A stretch of 64,000 bases of DNA. Origin: Rhizobium tropici CIAT 899 (GTDB lineage Bacteria > Pseudomonadota > Alphaproteobacteria > Rhizobiales > Rhizobiaceae). Below the pieces are notes generated by a model. That model worked only from the letters and a program-made list of their open reading frames with translations. It searched no databases and was not told the DNA's origin. Below, in pieces: positions 52,380 to 62,839 of this stretch; within the stretch, counting starts at the first letter, position 1, and each line of letters begins with the position of its first letter. The position numbers were made by a program, and so were the translations under genes. The stretch lies in NCBI RefSeq assembly GCF_000330885.1, contig NC_020059.1, forward strand, positions 1,167,001-1,231,000, in the 5' to 3' direction.

Positions 52380-53291
52380 TTAGCCTCCTCTGCTCTGACG
52401 CAGCATCGACCAGCTGTAGAGCACGAGACCGGCCCAGATCAGCGAGAAAGCAATCAGCTGCGTCGTCCCGAAGGGCTCCTTGAACAGGAAAACGGCGATC
52501 AGGAAGACCATGGTCGGCACGATGTATTGCATAATGCCGATGGTCGACATTTTGAGAAGCTTCGCGCCATTGGCGAAGATCATCAGCGGCAGCGCCGTCA
52601 CAAGCCCGCAGCCGAGCAGAAGTGCGGTGTCCGACAGGCCGGTTTGGTAGAAATGGCCTTCGCCCCGCGCTTCCAGATAGATGATGTAAAGCGTCGCGGG
52701 AATGCAAAGCAGCAGCACTTCCAGGAAGAAGCCCTGATTGGCGCCGACGGGCAGCGTCTTGCGGAAGAAGGCATAGAAGCCCCAGGAGAAGGTGAGCGAT
52801 AGCGCGACCCAGGGCAGGGTGCCGGCCTTGACGGTCAGGATAACGACGGCTATCGCCGCAAGGCCGATCGCGACGATCTGCGTCGGTGCCAGTTTTTCCT
52901 TGAGCAGGATGGCTCCGAGCGCGATGCTGAACAGCGGGTTGATGAAGTAGCCGAGGGCAGCATCGAGCGAATGTCCGGCGCCGATCGCCCAGACGTAGGT
53001 GCCCCAGTTGATGGTGACGAGCGTCGCCGTCAGTGATGCCATGGCGATTGTCCGCGGATTGCGAAACGCCGCCTTCACGTCCCCCATGCGTCCCAGCGCC
53101 AGCAGCACTATGCCGGCGACCGGAACCGACCAGACGATACGATGGGCGATGACCTCGAAAGCCGGAATATGGGCCAGCGCCTTCATATAGAGCGGCAGGA
53201 TGCTCCAGAAGAGGTAGGCCGTCAGCGCGAAGCCGAAGCCCCGGACCGCGTCGTTATTCTTGATTTCAGGTTTGACCGCATCTGTGGCCAT
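52380..53291 (-). CDS. rarD: RarD/EamA-family transporter
   Basis: A 303-residue ten-helix drug/metabolite transporter. The N-terminal RarD mark is YLFWSILPLYMKAL and EVIAHRIVWSVPVAG; two EamA repeats span the protein. The substrate is unknown; relatives export amino acids or other metabolites. The start is uncertain: the ATG at 53291 has GGGAAAA upstream and I prefer it to the ATG at 53306. It converges with the LOG gene. Confidence 0.88.
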   Translation of the reverse strand: MATDAVKPEIKNNDAVRGFGFALTAYLFWSILPLYMKALAHIPAFEVIAHRIVWSVPVAGIVLLALGRMGDVKAAFRNPRTIAMASLTATLVTINWGTYVWAIGAGHSLDAALGYFINPLFSIALGAILLKEKLAPTQIVAIGLAAIAVVILTVKAGTLPWVALSLTFSWGFYAFFRKTLPVGANQGFFLEVLLLCIPATLYIIYLEARGEGHFYQTGLSDTALLLGCGLVTALPLMIFANGAKLLKMSTIGIMQYIVPTMVFLIAVFLFKEPFGTTQLIAFSLIWAGLVLYSWSMLRQSRGG

Positions 53292-53399
53292 GAGTTTTCC
53301 CGTCATTCTCTGTTATTTGAGACGGGATTACCCCAATGCATGCGGCATGGCTAATTCATTTCATTGACGGCATCGTCAAGCTTTTTGATGGGCGGCGGA

Positions 53400-55016
53400 T
53401 TACTCCGCCGCGATCCTGCCGGCCATGTGCCGGTTTTTCATCAGCTTGTAGATGACCGAATCCACCAGGGCCTGGAACGATGCGTCGATGATGTTCTCGG
53501 ATACGCCGACGGTCCACCAGCGTACGCCGTCGCTATCCGTAGATTCGATCAGGACTCGGGTTATGGCCTCCGTACCGCCATTGAGGATACGCACCTTGAA
53601 GTCGGCCAGTTCCAGGTCGTCGATTTCGTGCTGGTATTTGCCGAAATTCTTGCGCAGCGCCAGGTCGAGCGCATTGACCGGGCCGTCGCCTTCGGCAACC
53701 GACATGATGGTCTCGCCATCGATGATGATCTTCACGACCGCTTCCGAGACGATTTTCACCCGGCCGTGGGAATCGAAGCGGCGTTCGACCATGACGCGGA
53801 AACCGTCGATTGCGAAGAATTCCGGGATGGTGCCGAGCGTGCGGCGCGCCAGAAGTTCGAAGCTCGCATCCGCACCTTCGTAAGCATAGCCCGTCGCTTC
53901 GCGCTCCTTGACGATCTGGATCAGCTGGTCGAGCTTGGGATCGTCCTTGCCGACCTCGATGCCGCGCCGTTTCAGCGCGTTGATGAAGTTCGACTTTCCG
54001 CCCTGGTCGGAAACCATGACCTTACGGAAGTTACCGACGCTTTCCGGCGGCACATGCTCGTAGGTGCGCGGGTCCTTCAGCAGCGCCGAGGCATGGATGC
54101 CGGCCTTGGTAGCAAAGGCCGACGCGCCGACATAGGGCGCCTGGTGGTCGGGCGAGCGGTTCAGCAGTTCGTCGAAGGCATGCGAAAGGCCGGTCAGGCC
54201 CACCAGCCGTTCGGTGTCGATCGTCGTTTCGAAGCGTTCGCTATAGGCCCTTTTCAGTGCCAGCGTCGGGATCAGCGTGATCAGGTTGGCATTGCCACAG
54301 CGCTCGCCGATGCCGTTCAGCGTGCCCTGGATCTGCCGGACACCTGCCTCGACTGCGGCAAGCGAATTGGCAACCGCCTGGCCGGTGTCGTTGTGGGCAT
54401 GGATGCCAAGACAGTGCCCGGGAACGCCGCAGGCGATGACGGCTTCGACGATGGCGCGCACCTCCGGCGGCTGCGTGCCGCCATTGGTGTCGCAGAGCAC
54501 CACCCAGCGCGCACCGGCGTCATAGGCTGTCTTGGCGCAGGCAAGCGCATAGGTCGGGTTGGCCTTGTAGCCGTCGAAGAAATGCTCGCAATCAACAAGC
54601 GCTTCCTTGCCGGCATTGATCGCCGCCTTGACGCTCTCAGCGATGCTTTCGAGGTTCTCCTCGTTGGTACAGCCGAGCGCGACCTTGACGTGATAGTCCC
54701 AGCTTTTCGCCACGAAACAGATCGCATCGGATTTCGCCTGCAGCAGGCTGGCAAGGCCGGGATCGTTGGAGGCGGAGATACCGGCGCGCTTCGTCATGCC
54801 AAAGGCGACGAAGGTGGCCGATTTCGTGCGCTTCTCATCGAAGAAGGCCGTATCGGTCGGGTTGGCGCCGGGGTAACCGCCTTCGATGTAGTCCAGGCCG
54901 AACTCATCCAGCATGGTCGCAATCGCAATCTTGTCCTCGACCGAGAAATCGATGCCGGGCGTCTGCTGACCGTCACGGAGCGTCGTGTCGAAGAGATAGA
55001 TTTTTTCGCGTGTCAT
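53400..55016 (-). CDS. cimA: citramalate synthase CimA
   Basis: A 538-residue member of the isopropylmalate/homocitrate synthase family. The start is IYLFDTTLRDGQQTPGIDF, and the metal-binding motif IHAHNDTGQAVANS and GTLNGIGERCGNANL follow. The C-terminal leucine-type regulatory domain (about 410-530) is present. It condenses pyruvate and acetyl-CoA to (R)-citramalate, feeding isoleucine synthesis without threonine. Its start is 41 bases from the GC-rich repeat that borders the pip cassette. Confidence 0.95.
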   Translation of the reverse strand: MTREKIYLFDTTLRDGQQTPGIDFSVEDKIAIATMLDEFGLDYIEGGYPGANPTDTAFFDEKRTKSATFVAFGMTKRAGISASNDPGLASLLQAKSDAICFVAKSWDYHVKVALGCTNEENLESIAESVKAAINAGKEALVDCEHFFDGYKANPTYALACAKTAYDAGARWVVLCDTNGGTQPPEVRAIVEAVIACGVPGHCLGIHAHNDTGQAVANSLAAVEAGVRQIQGTLNGIGERCGNANLITLIPTLALKRAYSERFETTIDTERLVGLTGLSHAFDELLNRSPDHQAPYVGASAFATKAGIHASALLKDPRTYEHVPPESVGNFRKVMVSDQGGKSNFINALKRRGIEVGKDDPKLDQLIQIVKEREATGYAYEGADASFELLARRTLGTIPEFFAIDGFRVMVERRFDSHGRVKIVSEAVVKIIIDGETIMSVAEGDGPVNALDLALRKNFGKYQHEIDDLELADFKVRILNGGTEAITRVLIESTDSDGVRWWTVGVSENIIDASFQALVDSVIYKLMKNRHMAGRIAAE

Positions 55017-55056
55017 ACTGTTTCCTCCGGCGAACCGGTTTTCTTGCTCAGTCGCT

Positions 55057-55096
55057 CCCTCTCCCCGCGTGCGGGGAGAGGGTTAGGGTGAGGGGC
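55057..55096. repeat. GC-rich hairpin repeat between pip and cimA
   Basis: CCCTCTCCCCGC-gt-GCGGGGAGAGGG is a perfect 12-bp hairpin (55057-55082), followed by TTAGGGTGAGGGGC. This is a motif I have seen many times in intergenic regions of alphaproteobacteria. It forms the 3' border of the pip/GFA/DUF559 cassette and could end its transcript. Confidence 0.75.
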
Positions 55097-55106
55097 CTTA
55101 CTCGGC

Positions 55107-56531
<1,425 letters not shown>

Positions 56532-56539
<8 letters not shown>

Positions 56540-57023
56540 GGTGCTTCTCCTGTGGCCAGCTTGAGGTATCGTGATCGGGATGTTGATGATTGGAGAGCTT
56601 GATCGATATCGCACGATCCGAGCTATCCTCATCCGGTTCCATCGGCAGCGCATCGAGCGCCTGGAACCAGGTCATTTTTCCTGCGCGGTTCGATTGCGCA
56701 ACGGGTTGGACCAGCGCCGGCTCATCCAGTGAGCCAAGTGTCACATTGATAGAATCCGTGCCGGGCACATCATAGAACAAGGGTGTACCGCAGGTGCCGC
56801 AAAAGCCGCGACGCACAAGATCGGACGAATGAAACCAGGAGGGTTCGCCGCGTGTCAACTCGAAATCGACGCGCTTGGCACTCCCCAGTGGGAGGGCGTA
56901 ATTGCCGGATGCCTTCTGGCACATGCGGCAATGGCAAAGATGCGGATAGCCGAGCGCACCGGCGGTGCGATAACGAACCGCGCCGCATTGGCATCCGCCG
57001 CTAAATCCCGCTGCCATTGTCAT
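56532..57023 (-). CDS. GFA-family zinc protein (tandem copy 2)
   Basis: A 163-residue GFA protein with zinc ligands Cys11, Cys13, Cys30, Cys32, Cys35 and Cys75/Cys78, and the shared C-terminal HQHPDHDTSSWP. It is the most divergent of the three copies, differing at many positions between the ligands. Its start overlaps the copy 3 stop (ATGA) and its stop overlaps the copy 1 start, so translation is likely coupled. Confidence 0.9.
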
Positions 57024-57502
57024 TTGCTGCTCTCCAGAGGCCATGCCGCCGTATCGTGGTCAGGATGCTGATATGACACAAGTTCAAGCACGAAAGGCGC
57101 CTGCCCGGCGTCCTCTTCCGTGCGGTGTCCAGGCAGCAGATGCAGCCGATCGACGAAGCCGATCTTGGCTTCCGTGCCATATTGCACGACAGGCGGCAGT
57201 TGCGAGGGATCGTCGAAGGCACCGGCCGCGACTGCAATGCCATCGGGCGCCTCATAGGTCAGCGGTGTGCCGCAATCCCCGCAGAAACCGCGCTTTACGA
57301 AGTTCGACGATTGAAACGCCTTTCGCTCTCCGCGCGTCCAACTGAGTTCGGCGCCGCGCACCGAAACCAGCGGCGCATAATAGGCGCCGAATGCCTTCTG
57401 ACACATGCGGCAATGACAGATGGAGGCATCCTTCAGCTCGCCCCGCACCCGGAAGCGAACCGCGCCGCACTGACAGCCGCCGGTGTAGGTCGAGACGGTC
57501 AT
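57020..57502 (-). CDS. GFA-family zinc protein (tandem copy 3)
   Basis: A 160-residue GFA protein with Cys10, Cys12, Cys29, Cys31, Cys34 and Cys74/Cys77 (GFCGDCGTPL) and the shared YQHPDHDTAAWP end. The start ATG at 57502 overlaps the stop of the DUF559 gene (ATGA). The three copies are similar but clearly not recent duplicates. Confidence 0.9.
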   Translation of the reverse strand: MTVSTYTGGCQCGAVRFRVRGELKDASICHCRMCQKAFGAYYAPLVSVRGAELSWTRGERKAFQSSNFVKRGFCGDCGTPLTYEAPDGIAVAAGAFDDPSQLPPVVQYGTEAKIGFVDRLHLLPGHRTEEDAGQAPFVLELVSYQHPDHDTAAWPLESSK

Positions 57503-57867
57503 GATCTATCCTTTCCGGCGACGATGAGGATATGCATGCAGACGTTATCGATATCCTTGAGGACGTCGTCATTCCAGAAGCGCAGGACAGTCCAGCCGTC
57601 GGCTTCGAGACGGCGGGTGCGAACCTGGTCATAGGTCTGATCACGATCATTGCCGTGCTGGGAACCATCGACTTCGACGATGAGTTTTTCAGTAGGGCAG
57701 GCGAAATCGACGATATAACCGGCGATGGGCAGTTGGCGGCGAAAGCCGAGACCCATGAGGCGGTGTGCGCGCAATTCATTCCAGAGCCGAAGTTCCGCGT
57801 CCGTCATGACCTTGCGCATGCGGCGGGCGTTACTGCGGATTTTGGGCGGGACTGGAATATGCGGCAA
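57499..57867 (-). CDS. DUF559 (Vsr-like) endonuclease-domain protein
   Basis: A 122-residue PD-(D/E)xK nuclease-like domain. Conserved acidic residues are Asp54 (YIVDFA), Glu65/Asp67 (VEVDGSQH) and a C-terminal TVLRFWNDDV block typical of DUF559 and Vsr-type folds. I chose a TTG start at 57867 (LPHIPVPP), the usual opening in relatives; an ATG at 57819 is an alternative. The G-run that would act as Shine-Dalgarno lies inside the adjacent 50-bp repeat. Its stop overlaps the next GFA start. Confidence 0.8.
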   Translation of the reverse strand: MPHIPVPPKIRSNARRMRKVMTDAELRLWNELRAHRLMGLGFRRQLPIAGYIVDFACPTEKLIVEVDGSQHGNDRDQTYDQVRTRRLEADGWTVLRFWNDDVLKDIDNVCMHILIVAGKDRS

Positions 57868-57869
57868 GG

Positions 57870-57919
57870 TACCCCCCTTTGTCACTTTCGTGACATCTCC
57901 CCCACAAGGGGGGAGATTG
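57870..57919. repeat. 50-bp inverted repeat, arm 1 (at the DUF559 start)
   Basis: This arm contains GTCAC-tttc-GTGAC and TCTCCCCC-acaa-GGGGGGAGA, itself palindromic. Its reverse complement matches arm 2 (58011-58060) with one mismatch. On the minus strand it reads AAAGGGGGGTACC directly before the TTG start of the DUF559 gene. Confidence 0.85.
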
Positions 57920-58010
57920 TTAACCCGCGGCACTCGCTCGGCCCAAATGGACATCGAACTTGCGGTGACCAAGCCTAGTGATCTTGCGAAGACATGCGGC
58001 AAACTCCCCC

Positions 58011-58060
58011 CAATCTCCCCCCTTGTGGGGGAGATGTCACGAAAGTGACAGAGGGGGGTA
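58011..58060. repeat. 50-bp inverted repeat, arm 2 (after cysS)
   Basis: The reverse-complement copy of arm 1, seven bases after the cysS stop. The two arms flank a 91-base spacer. As RNA they would fold into a 50-bp stem, ending or insulating cysS and giving an RNase III-type target. Confidence 0.85.
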
Positions 58061-58067
58061 TAAAAAC

Positions 58068-59459
58068 TCACCGCTTGATCTCCCAAGTCGTGATGCGCTC
58101 GCTAGTCGCCGCATCCTTGCCGTCCTTGAGCTGGATGCCCATGGCCGTCAGCTCCTCGCGAAGCTTGTCGGCTTCGGCAAAATTCTTCGCCTTCAGCAGT
58201 TCAAGCCGCTGCCGCACCTTGGTATCGATCTCTGCGACTACAGCTTCGTCGATCTCCGCCTTCTTCGGCAGCAGGCCGAGAAGATCGGCGCTGGCCGCGA
58301 AGACCGACAGGAGGCTGGCATCGGCATTGGCGGCCTGTGCCAGGGCATGCAGTGCCTGGATGGCGGCAACGGTGTTGAGGTCGTCGCCGAGTGCGGCAAG
58401 CACTGTTTCATCCGGAGCCGCCCCACTTAGGTCGGCAGCCGGCCATTTGGCGATCAGCCGTTCCGCTTCCTCGAGGCGCTTCACCGAGAAGTCGATCGGC
58501 TCGCGATAATGCGTCATCAGCATGGCAAGCCTGAGCACCTCGCCCGGCCAGGTTCGGCCGCCGAGCTTGTCCGTCTGCAGCAGCTCATGGATGGTGACGA
58601 AATTGCCTTCCGATTTCGACATCTTGCGGCCTTCGACCTGCACGAAGCCGTTGTGCATCCAGACATTCGCCATCGCATGCGTGCCGTGCGCGCAGCGCGA
58701 CTGGGCGATTTCGTTCTCATGGTGCGGGAAGATCAGGTCGAGCCCGCCGCCATGAATGTCGAAGAGGTCGCCGAGATAGCGCCCGCTCATGGCAGAGCAT
58801 TCGATGTGCCAGCCTGGACGACCGCGGCCCCAGGGGCTTTCCCAGCCCGGCTCGTTCTCGTTCGACAGCTTCCACAGAACGAAATCGCCAGGGCTTTTCT
58901 TGTGTTCGTCGACGGCGACACGGGCGCCGGCCTGCTGCTCATCGAGATTGCGCTTCGAAAGCTGGCCGTAGTCGGCCATCGATTTGGTGTCGAACAGCAC
59001 CTCGCCGGCCGCTCGGTAGGCATGGCCCTTCTCGATCAGCGTTTCGATGATCGCGATCATCTCAGCGATATTGTCGGTCGCCCGCGGCTGTACTGTTGGC
59101 TCCAGGCAGCCGAGCGCCGTCGTATCCTCGCGGTACTGCCGCTCGGTCTTTTCCGTCACCAACCGGATCGCATCGTTCAGCGGCAAGCCGGGGTGATCGC
59201 GCAGCGCGCGCGCGTTGATCTTGTCGTCGACGTCGGTGATGTTGCGGACATAGGTGACCTGGCTTTCGCCGTAGACATGCCGCAGCAGCCGGAACAGCAC
59301 GTCGAAGACGATGGCCGGCCGGGCGTTGCCGATATGGGCGAAGTCATAGACCGTCGGGCCGCAGACATACATGCGGACGTTGTTGCGGTCGATCGGCTGA
59401 AAATCGACCTTTTCGCGCGTCAGCGTGTTGTAGAACTTCAATTGCGGCTCGGTGGCCAT
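58068..59459 (-). CDS. cysS: cysteinyl-tRNA synthetase CysS
   Basis: A 463-residue class I synthetase. The zinc ligand Cys33 in [13 protein letters not shown] at 42-45 (HIGH motif), a second zinc segment HIECSAM near 205 and KMSKS in [10 protein letters not shown] near 265 are intact. The ATG at 59459 (MATEPQLK) follows GGGAGAATG-type sequence. It charges tRNA-Cys. Its 3' end abuts the inverted repeat. Confidence 0.97.
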   Translation of the reverse strand: MATEPQLKFYNTLTREKVDFQPIDRNNVRMYVCGPTVYDFAHIGNARPAIVFDVLFRLLRHVYGESQVTYVRNITDVDDKINARALRDHPGLPLNDAIRLVTEKTERQYREDTTALGCLEPTVQPRATDNIAEMIAIIETLIEKGHAYRAAGEVLFDTKSMADYGQLSKRNLDEQQAGARVAVDEHKKSPGDFVLWKLSNENEPGWESPWGRGRPGWHIECSAMSGRYLGDLFDIHGGGLDLIFPHHENEIAQSRCAHGTHAMANVWMHNGFVQVEGRKMSKSEGNFVTIHELLQTDKLGGRTWPGEVLRLAMLMTHYREPIDFSVKRLEEAERLIAKWPAADLSGAAPDETVLAALGDDLNTVAAIQALHALAQAANADASLLSVFAASADLLGLLPKKAEIDEAVVAEIDTKVRQRLELLKAKNFAEADKLREELTAMGIQLKDGKDAATSERITTWEIKR

Positions 59460-59681
59460 ATCATTCTCCCAAGGCATAAATCCGAAAAATACCGTCACCG
59501 GCAGGCCGGACGTTTGTCATCTTGGATTTTGGGAGACGAAAACGGCCAGGCCAGCGAAGCGCTAGCGAATAATCTTCCGGCAGATAATGCAGATAACCGT
59601 TTTCATGGGCGGCTTTATCGCGCGCCGGAAGAATTTGGTCAAGTAGGGATAAGGCGCCTCGTGTAAAGGCGAGGGACTATC

Positions 59682-60422
59682 TTATTCCGGCATCCGATAG
59701 TCGACGAGCTTGTTTTCGCGCACGACGAAAAGCTTGCCGGTTTCGGCGACATCGGAACCGACGAGCGGCAGGATCGCCTGGGCGACCTCGCGGGGATGCG
59801 GCAGCGTATCCGGATCTTCGCCGGGCATGGCCTGGGCGCGCATGGCGGTGCGGGTGGCGCCGGGATCGACGCTGGTGATGCGCAGCGGCGTGCTCTGCGT
59901 TTCCCCGGCCCAGGTCCGCGCCAGCGCCTCGACGGCGGCCTTGGATGCGGAATAGGGACCCCAGAAGGGCCGGCAGCGATGGGCGGCGGCCGAGGACAGG
60001 ATGACGGCGCGGCCGGCCTCGGCGCGCATCAGCAGCGGCTCGACGGAGCGGATCAGTCGCCATGTGGCGGTGACGTTGATCGTCATCACCTTCTCGAACA
60101 CCTTGGCCTCGACGTGGCCGATCGGTGAGATCACGCCGAGGACACCCGCATTGGCGACGAGAATATCGAGTTTGCTCCACCGCTCGTAGATGGAGGCGCC
60201 GAGCGCGTCGATGGCATTCATGTCAGCGAGGTCGAAAGGAACGAGAGTTGCCGAGCCGCCGGCAGCCTTGATGGCATCGTCAAGCTCCTCCAGTCCCCCG
60301 ACTGTGCGGGCGCAGGCGATCACGTGCGCGCCGGCCTTGGCCAGTTCCAGTGCCGTGAAATAGCCGATACCGCGCGATGCGCCGGTGACGAGGGCGATCT
60401 TGTCCTTGAGATTGACGCTCAT
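59682..60422 (-). CDS. short-chain dehydrogenase/reductase (SDR)
   Basis: A 246-residue SDR with TGASRGIG at 14-21, NAG near 92, and the catalytic Ser...YxxxK as YSASK near 160. The substrate is unknown. It lies between cysS and purF, all on the minus strand, and is separated from purF by 71 bases. Confidence 0.92.
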   Translation of the reverse strand: MSVNLKDKIALVTGASRGIGYFTALELAKAGAHVIACARTVGGLEELDDAIKAAGGSATLVPFDLADMNAIDALGASIYERWSKLDILVANAGVLGVISPIGHVEAKVFEKVMTINVTATWRLIRSVEPLLMRAEAGRAVILSSAAAHRCRPFWGPYSASKAAVEALARTWAGETQSTPLRITSVDPGATRTAMRAQAMPGEDPDTLPHPREVAQAILPLVGSDVAETGKLFVVRENKLVDYRMPE

Positions 60423-60493
60423 GCTGCCTGGATCCAGATATGTAAGGGGAGGGAGAGGAGCGAAATGCCCCTCTCGGCCGTTACTTGGGCGTG

Positions 60494-61978
60494 TCAGCCG
60501 TTGCTGGCGAGAACGGAAAGCTTGCGCACGTTGCTGGTGCTTTCCTTGTCGAGCAGGCGCGTCGGATAGTCACCGGTGAAATAATGGTCGGTGAACTGCG
60601 GCTGCGCATTGTTGCGGGGCTCGCCGCCGACGGCTCGGTAGAGCCCGTCGATCGACAGGAATTCCAGCGAATCCGCGCCGATGAAATCGCACATGGCCTT
60701 CAGGCTGCTGTACTGGTTGGCGAGTAGCTTGTCGGCGTCCGGCGTGTCGATGCCATAGAAGTCCGGATGGAAGATCATCGGGCTGGCGACGCGGATATGC
60801 ACTTCGCTGGCGCCGGCATCGCGGATCATCTGCACGATCTTCACGGACGTTGTGCCGCGCACGATGGAATCGTCGACCAGCACGACGCGCTTGCCCTCGA
60901 TGATGGCACGGTTGGCGGAATGCTTGAGCTTCACGCCGAAGGCGCGAATCTGCTGCGTCGGCTCGATGAAGGTGCGGCCGACATAATGGTTGCGGATGAT
61001 GCCGAGTTCGAAGGGAATGCCGCTCGCCTGGGCAAAGCCAATGGCAGCAGGCGTGCCGCCGTCCGGCACGGGGACGACGACGTCGGCCGCAACAGGCGCT
61101 TCCCTGGCGAGGTTGATGCCCATGTTCTTGCGGGCGACATAGACGTTGCGGCCACCGACGACGGAATCGGGGCGGGCGAAATAAACGTATTCGAAGAGGC
61201 AGAGCCGCTCGGGCTTCGGAGCGTCGGGCTTGCGGGCATCGATGGTGATCGAGCCATCGGGCTGGATCTCGCAGATGACAACCTCGCCGTTTTCGACATC
61301 GCGGACATATTTTGCGCCGATGATGTCGAGCGCGCAGGTTTCCGAGCAGAAGATCGGCTTGCCGTCGAGTTCGCCCATGACCAGCGGCCGGATGCCGATG
61401 GGGTCTCGGGCGGCGATCAGCTTCGTGCGCGTCATGGCGAGCATCGAATAGCCGCCTTCCATCTGCCTGATGGCATCGATGAAGCGGTCGGAGGAGGAAA
61501 CCTGCTTGGAGCGGGCAATGAGATGAAGGACGACTTCGGTATCCGAGGTCGATTGACAGATGGCACCGTCGGCGATCAACTGCCGGCGCATGGTCAGGCC
61601 GTTGGTGAAGTTGCCATTATGGGCGATGGCGATGCCGCCGACTTCGAGCTCGGCAAACAGCGGCTGCACGTTGCGCAGTATCGTCTCGCCTGTCGTCGAA
61701 TAACGCACATGGCCCATGGATCGGTCGCCGGGCAGGCGGGCAAGCGTCGCGGGATCGGTGTAGTGATCGCCAACGAGACCCATCCGTCGCTCGGAATGGA
61801 AGCGCTGACCATCGAAAGAAACGATGCCGGCCGCTTCCTGGCCGCGATGCTGCAGGGCGTGCAGGCCAAGCGCCGTCAGCGCTGCCGCGTCCGGGTGTCC
61901 CAGAATGCCGAAGACGCCGCATTCTTCATGCAGCGTGTCGCCGTCGATATCGTCCTCGAAGGAAAGGGAATGATTCAT
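60494..61978 (-). CDS. purF: amidophosphoribosyltransferase PurF
   Basis: A 494-residue enzyme for the first committed step of purine synthesis. A short propeptide ends before Cys20 (HEECGVFGILG), the N-terminal nucleophile of the glutamine amidotransferase domain, and the C-terminal PRPP-binding motif is VVLVDDSIVRGTTS near 365. It follows cvpA on the minus strand, the usual cvpA-purF pairing. Confidence 0.97.
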   Translation of the reverse strand: MNHSLSFEDDIDGDTLHEECGVFGILGHPDAAALTALGLHALQHRGQEAAGIVSFDGQRFHSERRMGLVGDHYTDPATLARLPGDRSMGHVRYSTTGETILRNVQPLFAELEVGGIAIAHNGNFTNGLTMRRQLIADGAICQSTSDTEVVLHLIARSKQVSSSDRFIDAIRQMEGGYSMLAMTRTKLIAARDPIGIRPLVMGELDGKPIFCSETCALDIIGAKYVRDVENGEVVICEIQPDGSITIDARKPDAPKPERLCLFEYVYFARPDSVVGGRNVYVARKNMGINLAREAPVAADVVVPVPDGGTPAAIGFAQASGIPFELGIIRNHYVGRTFIEPTQQIRAFGVKLKHSANRAIIEGKRVVLVDDSIVRGTTSVKIVQMIRDAGASEVHIRVASPMIFHPDFYGIDTPDADKLLANQYSSLKAMCDFIGADSLEFLSIDGLYRAVGGEPRNNAQPQFTDHYFTGDYPTRLLDKESTSNVRKLSVLASNG

Positions 61979-62142
61979 GGCTGCGGGCCTTTGCTCTCAA
62001 CGTGGGCGGATCGGGGCGGCGTCACGAGTAACCATTAAAATAGCTCAAAATCCGGCCGGAAAAAATATCCGGTCGGATCTTCTATTGTCACGCCGCTCAA
62101 ATGGAGATTCTCGAGCGGCAGGTCAAGCCTGTAAACGCACCG

Positions 62143-62748
62143 TCAATTGTTTGTCTGCGGCGCCGGCGCGTCATCCGAGGGCGCGGTATCGTTCGGCGCG
62201 GTGTTATCGCCATTTCCTTGCTGCTTCGGCGCGATCTTGTTGAGGATCTCAGCCGGCAACCTCGCCTGAATGTCCTGCGGAAGCGCTGCGGTCAGCTTCT
62301 CGACCATCGAATCGAGGAACGGCTTCGATTTGGCGTTGTTGACCCAGTCCGGACGGGCGGCCGGTGCCACCAGCCAGTTCCAGAAGGCCACGACGACGAC
62401 CATCAGGAGCAGGCCGCGAGCCGCGCCGAAGAGGAAGCCGAGCGTGCGGTCGAGCGCGCCGATGCGGCTGTCGATGATGAAATCGGCAATCCGGATGGTG
62501 ATGAAGGAAATGATGATGAGCGCCAGCAGGAAGATGACGGCGGCTGACGCGATCGTCGCGATCTTGGTGTCGGCCTTGTATTGCAGGGCATAGGGAACGA
62601 GCAGCGGATAAAGATAATAAGCGGCGACTGCGGAGCCGCCCCAGCTGACAATCGAGAGGATTTCGCGCGAGAAGCCACGAACCATGGCCAGAACGGCGGA
62701 GAAGAGAATAACGCCGATAACAATACCGTCGAAAATCGTAATGGGCAT
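62143..62748 (-). CDS. cvpA: CvpA-family membrane protein
   Basis: A 201-residue protein with about four membrane segments in the N-terminal 150 residues (FDGIVIGVILFSAVLAMVRG, IASAAVIFLLALIIISFITI) and an acidic, Asp/Ala/Pro-rich tail. CvpA is needed for colicin V production in E. coli and is linked to purF in most genomes; its biochemical role is not firmly known. Confidence 0.9.
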   Translation of the reverse strand: MPITIFDGIVIGVILFSAVLAMVRGFSREILSIVSWGGSAVAAYYLYPLLVPYALQYKADTKIATIASAAVIFLLALIIISFITIRIADFIIDSRIGALDRTLGFLFGAARGLLLMVVVVAFWNWLVAPAARPDWVNNAKSKPFLDSMVEKLTAALPQDIQARLPAEILNKIAPKQQGNGDNTAPNDTAPSDDAPAPQTNN

Positions 62749-62839
62749 TTATAATCCACTTCAAGACTTGCCAGACCTTTTGGTCGGCATCGGCCTCAAT
62801 CAGGAGCCTCTTCTTCGCCAAGAACGGCTGAAGTAAGGC

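Noticed and set aside
53364..55091. 575-residue plus-strand frame opposite cimA
   Set aside because: Shadow of cimA, with repeat sequence at its end and no family similarity.
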